Shown in pieces: positions 7,912-13,836 of a stretch of DNA of 16,013 nucleotides (positions within the stretch are counted from its first letter, which is position 1; every line of letters starts with the position of its first letter). The translations under genes and the position numbers were made by a program. The notes beneath the pieces are model-generated. The model was not told the DNA's origin. It ran no database searches and saw only the letters and a program-made list of their open reading frames with translations. This DNA is from JAFDZO01 sp041859205. GTDB lineage: Bacteria; Bacteroidota; Ignavibacteria; Tepidaquicellales; Tepidaquicellaceae. The DNA is taken from the NCBI GenBank assembly GCA_041859205.1, contig JBHEKU010000007.1, forward strand, positions 1 through 16,013, given 5' to 3'.

Positions 7912-8493
7912 ATGAGTAAAAAAGAATTAATAAGATGTGACTGGTGCAAAGGCTCTGAGCTTATGATTGCTTACCACGATAACGAATGGGGAACTCCCGT
8001 GCATGATGATAACAGGCATTTTGAATTTATTATTCTTGACGGCTTTCAGGCAGGACTTAGCTGGTCAACCATTCTCAATAAAAGAGAAAACTTCCGGAAG
8101 GCGTTTGATAACTTCGACCCTCAGAAAGTAGCGAAGTACAATGAAAAGAAAATTGTGAAGTTAATGAACGATGCAGGGATTGTAAGAAATAAGCTTAAAA
8201 TATATTCATCGGTTGCAAATGCAAAAGCATTTCTGGAAGTTCAGAAAGAATTCGGCTCGTTCGATAAATATATCTGGCAGTTCACAGGCGGCAAGACTAT
8301 AAAAAATACACGAGCAAGTATGAGAGATATTCCTGCGAAGACAAAAGAATCCGATGCAATGAGTAAGGATTTACTCAAACGCGGATTTAAATTTGTCGGC
8401 TCAACAATCTGTTATGCATATATGCAGGCAGCGGGAATGGTAAACGACCACATTGTAACATGCCACCGATATAAATCAGTCTCAAAAAAATAA
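7912..8493 (+). CDS. tag: DNA-3-methyladenine glycosylase I
   Basis: A 193-residue helix-hairpin-helix-type glycosylase that removes 3-methyladenine from alkylated DNA, starting base-excision repair. It aligns along its whole length with E. coli Tag: RCDWC (8-12), AYHDNEWG (20-27), QAGLSW (46-51), KRGFKFVGSTICYAYMQ near the C-terminus and NDHIVTC (178-184). The structural zinc ligands of Tag are present as C9, H22, H180 and C184. The position matching E. coli Glu38, which contacts the damaged base, is Asp43 (LDGFQAGLSW), a conservative change. The ATG at 7912 is chosen because the protein then starts just before the zinc Cys; an upstream in-frame ATG (7834) would overlap the preceding gene and add unrelated residues. 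It is sandwiched between two membrane-protein genes, a functional link that is not obvious. Confidence 0.95.
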   Translation: MSKKELIRCDWCKGSELMIAYHDNEWGTPVHDDNRHFEFIILDGFQAGLSWSTILNKRENFRKAFDNFDPQKVAKYNEKKIVKLMNDAGIVRNKLKIYSSVANAKAFLEVQKEFGSFDKYIWQFTGGKTIKNTRASMRDIPAKTKESDAMSKDLLKRGFKFVGSTICYAYMQAAGMVNDHIVTCHRYKSVSKK

Positions 8494-8511
8494 CCCTACT
8501 AAACTATAATA

Positions 8512-10413
8512 ATGAAACATCAAAAATCCTTCTCTAATGTTGTAAGATATAAGTTCGATAAGCTTATGTCTAAAGGCTCCGGCGCATTGATAGGCGCGCT
8601 GGGAATTTTATCTTTATGCTTAGTTGTAATAGCTGCTGCTATAATTGTTATTGCAGGAGTAACACCTGAAGGCGCAGAAGAATCGCTCGGTTTTTTTGAC
8701 GCAGCATGGGCAAGTCTTATGCGTACGCTTGACCCCGGAACTATGGGCGGCGATGCCGGCTGGTCGTTCAGAATAATTATGTTCTGTGTTACACTCGGCG
8801 GGATTTTTATTGTTTCAACTCTTATCGGTGTGCTTGCCAGTGGAATTGGAAATAAGCTTGATGACCTTCGCAAAGGAAAATCTCCCGTGATGGAAGATAA
8901 CCACACTCTTATTCTCGGCTGGTCTGAAAAAATATTTACAATTATTTCAGAGCTTACAATTGCTAATGAAAATCAGAAGAAGCCCTCTATAGTTATTCTT
9001 GCAAATAAGGATAAGGTAGAGATGGAAGATGAAATTGATTTAAGAATTCCCGATACAAAAAATACTGAGATAATATGCAGAAACGGAAATCCGATTGATT
9101 TGAATGATTTGGAAATTGTTAATCCGCACTCTGCCCGTTCTATAATAATTCTTTCACCTGAAGAAGATGAACCGGATATTCAGGTTATAAAAACTTTGCT
9201 TGCCCTTACAAAAAATCCTCACAGAAAGTCCGAGGCATATCATATTGTTGCCGAGCTTGCTGATGAAAAAAATGTTGAGATTGCCGAGACAGTTGGCGAG
9301 CATGAGCTTACACTTGTTCTCTCTAAGGATTTAGTATCAAGAGTAATTGCGCAGACATGCAGACAGTCCGGTCTGTCGGTTGTTTACACTGAACTTTTAG
9401 ATTTTGACGGCGATGAAATATATTTTGAAAATGTACCTGCTCTTACAGGAAAAACTTTTAAAGATTCGTTGTTTGCATTTGAATCTTCCTGCGTAATGGG
9501 AATAAGAAGAGAGAAAGGCGAAGTGCTTATAAATCCGCCGATGGATACTTTGTATGGAGCAAACGACAGAGTAATTTCTATAGCAGAGGATGACGATAAA
9601 ATAAAGCTTTCCAATACTCCCTATAAAATAAATGAAGCTGTAATATCGAAAATTGTAAACCCTGTAGTTGAAAGGGAAGACATTTTAATTCTTGGATGGA
9701 ACCAGACAGGACTTGCATTGATAAAGGAACTTGATTCATACGTAGCGCCTGACTCGACAATAACTGTTGCATCCGATTTTGCCGAGCATCAGTCTGAAAT
9801 TGACGAGATGGGTAAAACTCTGGCGAATGCAAAACTTGTTTTCATAGAAGGAAATACAACTGAAAGAAGATTTCTGGAATCAGTTGCCGACGGAAAGTTT
9901 GAACATATAATTCTCTTATGTTATGCAGATAAATTTACGACAAAGATTGCTGATGCAAAGGCACTGATAACTCTTCTTCACTTAAGAAATATTGCAGAAA
10001 AAAATAATTTTAACTTCAGCATCGTAAGTGAAATTCTAGATGTGAAAGATAAAGAGCTTGCAGAAGTTACAAAGGCAGATGATTTTATTGTCAGCAATAA
10101 ATTAATCAGCTTGCTTATCTCCCAGCTTTCAGAAAATAAAGAACTGAAAAGTGTCTTCGATGATTTATTCAATGCAGACGGCTCGGAAATTTATCTGAAG
10201 CCTGCAAGCAATTATATTGCGCCGGGCTCAACAGTTGATTTTTATACAGTGCTGGAATCAGCGGCGCAGAAAGGACATGTTGCTATCGGTTACAGAATAG
10301 TAAAACATTCCTTTGATGTTGAGAAAGCTTACGGAGTAAAAATAAATCCGAATAAGTCCGATAAAATAACTCTAACCGAAAACGATAAGATAATCGTTCT
10401 CGCAGAAGATTAG
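8512..10413 (+). CDS. CASTOR/POLLUX-type ion channel with two RCK-like NAD-binding domains
   Basis: A 633-residue protein. Membrane helices lie at about 24-50 and 85-111, with a pore-loop-like segment between them (FFDAAWASLMRTLDPGTMGG, 61-80). Two Rossmann/RCK-like regulatory units follow, opening at HTLILGW (131-137) and DILILGW (390-396). Repeated ILILGW openings after a short two-helix pore are characteristic of the CASTOR/POLLUX/DMI1-related channel family, known from plant nuclear envelopes and many bacteria. The canonical K+-filter GYG is absent; LDPGTMGGD takes its place, so ion selectivity should not be assumed. A tetramer in the inner membrane, gated by ligands on the cytosolic RCK ring, is expected. 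It starts 18 bases after tag and ends 10 bases before a strong terminator, so it closes the operon. Confidence 0.85.
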   Translation: MKHQKSFSNVVRYKFDKLMSKGSGALIGALGILSLCLVVIAAAIIVIAGVTPEGAEESLGFFDAAWASLMRTLDPGTMGGDAGWSFRIIMFCVTLGGIFIVSTLIGVLASGIGNKLDDLRKGKSPVMEDNHTLILGWSEKIFTIISELTIANENQKKPSIVILANKDKVEMEDEIDLRIPDTKNTEIICRNGNPIDLNDLEIVNPHSARSIIILSPEEDEPDIQVIKTLLALTKNPHRKSEAYHIVAELADEKNVEIAETVGEHELTLVLSKDLVSRVIAQTCRQSGLSVVYTELLDFDGDEIYFENVPALTGKTFKDSLFAFESSCVMGIRREKGEVLINPPMDTLYGANDRVISIAEDDDKIKLSNTPYKINEAVISKIVNPVVEREDILILGWNQTGLALIKELDSYVAPDSTITVASDFAEHQSEIDEMGKTLANAKLVFIEGNTTERRFLESVADGKFEHIILLCYADKFTTKIADAKALITLLHLRNIAEKNNFNFSIVSEILDVKDKELAEVTKADDFIVSNKLISLLISQLSENKELKSVFDDLFNADGSEIYLKPASNYIAPGSTVDFYTVLESAAQKGHVAIGYRIVKHSFDVEKAYGVKINPNKSDKITLTENDKIIVLAED

Positions 10414-10423
10414 TCAAGCCATA

Positions 10424-10465
10424 TTTTGCCCTATTCCTACTAATAGGGCAAAACTTCTTTTTTTA
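10424..10465 (+). terminator. Intrinsic terminator after the ion channel gene
   Basis: Perfect 12-bp stem (ttttgccctatt at 10424-10435 with its complement at 10442-10453), a six-base loop, then cttcttttttt. It begins 10 bases after the channel stop. The opposite strand lacks a T-run, so it works in the plus direction only. Confidence 0.92.
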
Positions 10466-10509
10466 TTCCTACCTGCATATTATATTTGTATAGAGATTTT
10501 TATAACACT

Positions 10510-10541
10510 AACCTGATAGGTTCAATCCTGTCAGGTTTTTT
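10510..10541 (+). terminator. Second hairpin with T-run (terminator-like, possibly a dispersed repeat)
   Basis: Stem aacctgatagg (10510-10520) pairs with cctgtcaggtt (10527-10537) with one G-T wobble; the loop is ttcaat and a six-T run starts within the right arm (10536-10541). It could be a back-up terminator. The core CCTGACAGG-type palindrome also looks like an intergenic dispersed repeat, which only a genome-wide count can decide. Confidence 0.6.
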
Positions 10542-10595
10542 GCATTGGATGGATAAATGTCACCCATTATCAGATTGTTTAAAATGTGAATGCAG

Positions 10596-10722
10596 CTTCC
10601 CCCTCCTTACTAAGGAGGGGGGCAGGGGGTAGTTAACAAATATACCACTCAGGGCAAACAAAAATTCTCCCCTTGAGGGGAGTCCTGACGAAGTCGGGGA
10701 GGGGTGTTTGAACGAACACCCG
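10596..10722. repeat. GC-rich cluster of short palindromes (intergenic repeat element)
   Basis: Four stem-loops stand close together in otherwise AT-rich DNA. They are a 23-bp palindrome with 11-bp arms (10599-10621, ccccctcctta and complement), CTCCCC-TTGA-GGGGAG (10667-10682), CCTGAC-GAA-GTCGGG (10684-10698) and GGGTGTT-TGAACG-AACACCC (10702-10721). The first palindrome is followed by ggggggcagggggtagttaac, and the second is followed, after the small GAA hairpin, by cggggaggggtgtttgaac. So two related modules (Y/R palindrome, then GGGG-A-GGGG..GTT..AAC) seem to lie in tandem. No protein-coding signal is credible. It resembles dispersed intergenic repeats of Bacteroidota-type genomes; this is recognition by eye, not a database match. 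Confidence 0.7.
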
Positions 10723-10745
10723 TCGTTCCCGATAAATAGGGACCA

Positions 10746-10783
10746 CCTCCCTCTACCGATAAAGCTGGACTAACGAAGGGAGG
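10746..10783. repeat. Hairpin with shared loop, copy A
   Basis: A 7-bp stem CCTCCCT (10746-10752) / AGGGAGG (10777-10783) encloses a 24-base loop holding ctaccgataaagctggac (10753-10770). The loop matches copy B (10907-10957) at 15 of 18 positions, while the stems are unrelated. A weaker third relative without the AGCTGG core, ttcccgataaatagggac, is at 10726-10743. Confidence 0.65.
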
Positions 10784-10863
10784 AATTCTATTCTTGGCGA
10801 AAGAAGTATATAGTCGACTAAAAAACATCTGTATTGTTTTTACAACAATGGATTTTATAAAAC

Positions 10864-10983
10864 CCGTCAAAAATTCGTCATTGAAAGAAAAATGATGAAA
10901 ATATAATCCCGCTTCCCGCTAAAGCTGGACAAGAAAGACGGGACTGAGCTTCTCTCTGAATGTGACAATAATGTGACAATTGG
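10864..10983. repeat. Direct repeat, copy 1 (interrupted by a 51-bp insert)
   Basis: The left part, 10864-10895, is identical over 32 bp to 11007-11038. The right part, 10958-10978, is identical over 21 bp to 11049-11069 (gaatgtgacaataatgtgaca). Between them lies an insert at 10907-10957 that copy 2 lacks. The right part itself contains aatgtgac twice. Confidence 0.85.
10907..10957. repeat. Hairpin with shared loop, copy B, inserted in the direct repeat
   Basis: 51 bases with no counterpart in the second copy of the flanking repeat. Stem TCCCG (10907-10911) pairs with CGGGA (10939-10943), extendable by CTT/AAG with one bulged A. The loop carries ttcccgctaaagctggac (10913-10930), the same core as copy A. 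No target-site duplication is evident. It is too short to encode anything. Confidence 0.7.
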
Positions 10984-11006
10984 AATTTGTAGTAAAATTA
11001 CAGAAT

Positions 11007-11073
11007 CCGTCAAAAATTCGTCATTGAAAGAAAAATGACGGAAAATAAGAATGTGACAATAATGTGACACTGG
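11007..11073. repeat. Direct repeat, copy 2 (uninterrupted), next to the araC-type stop
   Basis: Uninterrupted form of the unit at 10864-10983: the 32-bp left block (11007-11038), a short link and the 21-bp right block (11049-11069). It ends directly at the stop codon of the AraC-type gene. CGTCATT (11019-11025) pairs with AATGACG (11034-11040) around an eight-base loop. On the minus strand this hairpin is followed by AATTTTTG, so it may double as a weak terminator for the AraC-type gene. Confidence 0.75.
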
Positions 11074-12363
11074 TTACTTATACTCGCTGGGTGAGACACC
11101 GAAGTACTTTTTAAATACGCGGGAGAAATATGATGAGTCGTTAAAGCCTGTTGCAAATCCGGCTTCAGTTACGTTCTTGCCGGACTTCAGCATCTCGGCA
11201 GCGCGCTCAAGTTTTATAAGAGTGATAAAGCTGGTGGGAGTTGTATCAAGCTCGTCTTTGAAAATCCGCTGCATCTGTCTTAAGCTTAATGCAAGCTCTT
11301 TAGCAAGTGTTTCAGCCAACACTTTATTTTCCATGTTCAGCTCTGTATATTTTCTTGCTCTTTCAAATAGCTCTTTATGAGGAAGCTCTTTTTCATCAGG
11401 ATTTTCAGTGTGCTCTTTTTCAATGACATGAATTAAAGGTGACTCGGTAATCTCCTGTCGTTCAGGAATATTCTTCAGCTTCTTAATCCTTCTGAACAGA
11501 ATGAAGATTACTACTACGGATATCAAAATTGTCAGTCCGAAAATAAGAAGCCATGACTTACTGAATTTCTTGTTGATTACATTAATGAAATTTGGTTTGC
11601 CTGTAAGCTGCACCGGACGCCAGTCGCCCGGGAAGCCGAAATCAGTATTGCCGCTCCAGTTCATGAATGACATTTCGCCTACTACTCCGTTTGTATTTAC
11701 GGTATCGGAAAGTTTTCGGGAATCGCGGTCATCGATGCAGATATCCATTTTCATCTTATGCCCCTCTGCAGGAATGATACCTATGCTGGAGAACGGAATA
11801 GCAAACTCTATTATATAGAGCGAATCTTTATCTGAATTATCGTTAATCGTTCCTATGAAAGATGTCTTTACCTGAGTTACGATATTAGTGGTTCCAAAAT
11901 CTTTAGGGACTTTATAATTTGCAGTATCTTTTATTTCGTTCTTATCGCCTTTAAAAATTGTAAAATCACCAAGGGCGTCGAAGATAAACTGATAATCATT
12001 TATATCCATTCTGTTCTTTACATCATCGTTCTTTGTATCAAGGTAAAGTTCGATTGCATCGTTAAGAAAGAGGTTAGGGTTATCCATTCCCTTTACTAAT
12101 TTGAACAGCTCTTTGTCATACACGATAAAAATGCCATAGAGATTCTGCTCATCCCAAGAGAATTGAAACTTAACTTTATTGCGAAGAGTATCTCTTTGGT
12201 TTGTATTTGAAAATTCATTGAAGCCGTTAGCATCCCAGTCATCAGGGTTGGCATCTATAACTTTTTCATTCTGGGAGTAATTTATATTGAAAACATCCAT
12301 TGCGCGGTAATCCGGCGCGATGAGGAATGTGAGAAGGATTATATTTATAAGTATGGAGCTCAA
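11074..12363 (-). CDS. Membrane-spanning AraC-family regulator with periplasmic CBM9-like sensor
   Basis: A 429-residue hybrid. A short N-terminal hydrophobic segment (3-16) is followed by a periplasmic domain of about 240 residues resembling CBM9-type carbohydrate-binding/DOMON-like folds. Visible there are VIDANPDDWDANGF (35-48), WDEQNLYGIFIVYD (70-83), NDAIELYLDT (101-110), YIIEFAIPFSSIGI (183-196) and a closing MNWSG...DWRPVQL. A single membrane helix (271-290) and a charged linker lead to a C-terminal AraC DNA-binding domain (330-429) with two helix-turn-helix motifs. The second motif ends in the classic TGFNDSSYFSRVFKKYFGVSPSEY (405-428). It should sense a ligand, perhaps a sugar or glycan, outside the membrane and act on promoters directly as a one-component system. 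The TTG start (12363) is the first start codon after an in-frame TAG. Target genes are not apparent here. Confidence 0.85.
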   Translation of the reverse strand: MSSILINIILLTFLIAPDYRAMDVFNINYSQNEKVIDANPDDWDANGFNEFSNTNQRDTLRNKVKFQFSWDEQNLYGIFIVYDKELFKLVKGMDNPNLFLNDAIELYLDTKNDDVKNRMDINDYQFIFDALGDFTIFKGDKNEIKDTANYKVPKDFGTTNIVTQVKTSFIGTINDNSDKDSLYIIEFAIPFSSIGIIPAEGHKMKMDICIDDRDSRKLSDTVNTNGVVGEMSFMNWSGNTDFGFPGDWRPVQLTGKPNFINVINKKFSKSWLLIFGLTILISVVVIFILFRRIKKLKNIPERQEITESPLIHVIEKEHTENPDEKELPHKELFERARKYTELNMENKVLAETLAKELALSLRQMQRIFKDELDTTPTSFITLIKLERAAEMLKSGKNVTEAGFATGFNDSSYFSRVFKKYFGVSPSEYK

Positions 12364-12386
12364 CGTTTCAAAAATAATCTATATAA

Positions 12387-12417
12387 AACAAAAAAGCCCG
12401 ATACAAAATCGGGCTTT
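12387..12417 (-). terminator. Intrinsic terminator of ndk
   Basis: A perfect 10-bp stem AAAGCCCGAT (12393-12402) / ATCGGGCTTT (12408-12417) with a five-base loop. On the minus strand it is followed by TTTTG-TTTT. It lies 46 bases after the ndk stop and ends about 25 bases before the AraC-type start codon, leaving almost no room for a separate promoter. Confidence 0.9.
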
Positions 12418-12462
12418 ACTTAATACAATAAAATAAAACAAACTTAGTTCTTTAAAATAAAA

Positions 12463-12882
12463 TTATACCAGTTCGCTTTCAGGGAAGAAGAAAGCAATTT
12501 CAAGTTTTCCGTTCTCTTCTGAGTCTGAACCGTGTACTGCGTTTTCGCCTTTTGATGCTGCGAATTTTTTTCTGATAGTTCCTTCTTCAGCTTCTGCAGG
12601 ATCTGTTGCGCCTATCAATGTTCTCCATGCAAGTATGCCATCTTCTTTTTCAAGAGCGATTGGAATAACGGGACCTGAAGTCATGAAAGAAACCAAGTCT
12701 TTATAAAAAGGTCTTTCTTTATGAACTTCGTAAAATTTTCCTGCCTGTGCTTCTGAAAGCTGAACAAGCTTCATGCCTTTTACTTTGAAGCCGGAGTCAA
12801 GTATCATTTGAAGAATTGAACCCGATACGTTTTTCTTAACTGCGTCCGGTTTTATGATACAAAGTGTTCTTTGTGATGCCAA
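12463..12882 (-). CDS. ndk: Nucleoside diphosphate kinase
   Basis: A 139-residue, full-length NDK that moves the gamma-phosphate between nucleoside triphosphates and diphosphates through a phosphohistidine. The catalytic residue is H117 in NAVHGSD (114-120). The nucleotide-binding residues K11 (IIKPDAV), R87 (AWRTLIG), R104 (TIRKKF) and N114 are all in place, and the C-terminus FFFPESELV is typical. The start is TTG: an in-frame TAA stands eight codons upstream, no ATG occurs before the first beta strand (RTLCIIKPDA), and AAAGGA sits nine bases before the TTG as a Shine-Dalgarno. The gene is followed by a strong terminator. It is a housekeeping gene with no special link to its neighbours. Confidence 0.97.
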   Translation of the reverse strand: MASQRTLCIIKPDAVKKNVSGSILQMILDSGFKVKGMKLVQLSEAQAGKFYEVHKERPFYKDLVSFMTSGPVIPIALEKEDGILAWRTLIGATDPAEAEEGTIRKKFAASKGENAVHGSDSEENGKLEIAFFFPESELV

Positions 12883-12968
12883 AATTGTAAATCCTTTCTG
12901 TTTTTAATTTTATTAAAAATGCGAAATTTGGGGGAGAGTTTAAAGTCGGAATGAGAGGAAAAAGATGG

Positions 12969-13733
12969 TTATTCTTCTCTTACTTTATCCGGATTCCAGA
13001 AGGATTTCATTTTTATCTGTGAAGGATGCCAGCCAAGTTTTCTTGTAAAGAAAGCTGTAAGCTCTGCGCAGACTCGCGCATCGCCTCCAATGTATGCAAT
13101 GCAGCTGCCGGATGATGCTTCCGGTTTTATTGAATAATCTTTATGTAATTTATCTAAAGTACCGGTGATTTTCTCTTCGAGAAATTCTATCGGCGTAGGT
13201 AAGTTTCTGTCTGAAGGAAGCGGGTAAAAATCAAAAGGCTTAGTTCCGTCAATATCAGAAAAGAAATCAGTTTCGTTTCCGTACATAAAGCTGAATACTT
13301 TTTTATCTTTCGGAAGCGCACGGTTAATTTTATAAAAGTGTCCGAGAGTGGAAATATCTCCTATGAAAAAATAGTTATCGGCGGAGTCATCAACTATAAG
13401 TGTTTTCTTTAAAAAGAAATAAAAATCATTGCCGGCTTCGGCTTGTTCGATCCATTTTGAACCGAGACCCGATGAATGTGTACAAACGGCAATATCAATC
13501 GTTCCTTTTTCAGAATCAAAATCCCATATTGAATAAGAGCGGAGCTTTATATTTTGCAAAGAATCATCAATTGATTCAACTACTACTTTCATGTGCATAC
13601 CGGGAGTGTAGTCAATATTTTTTATATCTTCACCCTGCACTTTTAAATGATAAGTATGACCGGCAATTTTTTCATTGCTGAATATAACAGCCTTAAGAAA
13701 TTTTATTTTCGATTCTGTATTTATAATAGACAT
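12969..13733 (-). CDS. Siderophore-interacting-protein-like FAD-dependent reductase
   Basis: A 254-residue flavoprotein of the SIP/ViuB/YqjH branch of the ferredoxin-reductase superfamily. The N-terminal FAD barrel shows TPGMHMKV (43-50), the FAD motif LRSYSIWDFD (64-73, R-x-Y-S/T type), and a phosphate-binding segment CTHSSGLGSKW (84-94). The C-terminal half holds FFIGDISTLGHFY and closes with AYIGGDARVCAELTAFF and the LGWHPSQIKMKSFWNPDK tail, matching the NAD(P)H-binding end with the aromatic-Trp tail of the family. Relatives reduce ferric siderophores in the cytosol; this substrate is not shown by the sequence, and no siderophore uptake genes are nearby. The ATG start lies only about 20 bases beyond the rpsD terminator, so expression may depend on readthrough. 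Confidence 0.78.
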   Translation of the reverse strand: MSIINTESKIKFLKAVIFSNEKIAGHTYHLKVQGEDIKNIDYTPGMHMKVVVESIDDSLQNIKLRSYSIWDFDSEKGTIDIAVCTHSSGLGSKWIEQAEAGNDFYFFLKKTLIVDDSADNYFFIGDISTLGHFYKINRALPKDKKVFSFMYGNETDFFSDIDGTKPFDFYPLPSDRNLPTPIEFLEEKITGTLDKLHKDYSIKPEASSGSCIAYIGGDARVCAELTAFFTRKLGWHPSQIKMKSFWNPDKVREE

Positions 13734-13752
13734 GATTTTTTATTATGAAAAC

Positions 13753-13782
13753 AAAAAAGCCTGAAAGAAAAATCTATCAGGC
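13753..13782 (-). terminator. Intrinsic terminator of the rpsD unit
   Basis: Stem GCCTGA (13759-13764) / TCAGGC (13777-13782) with a 12-base loop. On the minus strand TTTTTTG-TTTT follows. It sits 54 bases after the rpsD stop and about 20 bases before the SIP-like start codon. Confidence 0.82.
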
Positions 13783-13836
13783 AGTTTTATAAATCAAGTT
13801 AAAATTAAATTAGATTTTCTTGCAATTATTTCTCAA

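Noticed and set aside
8520..8906. A 128-codon minus-strand frame inside the ion channel gene
   Set aside because: It is antisense to the conserved pore region and has Ser/Pro-rich low-complexity residues and no independent context.
10649..10870. A 73-codon minus-strand open frame across the GC-rich repeat cluster
   Set aside because: Its residues come directly from the hairpin repeats (Pro/Gly/Ser-rich, PP and GG runs) with no domain or start signal. It is a typical repeat-derived artefact.
10596..10957. CRISPR array or integron attC sites
   Set aside because: The repeats are not regularly spaced with unique spacers, no cas or integrase gene is present, and the hairpins lack the attC consensus core ends.
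10867..11070. A 67-codon minus-strand open frame over the direct repeats
   Set aside because: It reads through the two repeat copies and the inserted hairpin, so its sequence is explained by the repeats. It has no plausible protein features.
12369..12395. A Bacteroidota-type promoter (TATTTTTG as TAnnTTTG, with an upstream TTTG) before the AraC-type gene
   Set aside because: The spacing between the two boxes is 12 bases instead of about 19-21, and the elements overlap the ndk terminator T-run, so a chance match is likely.
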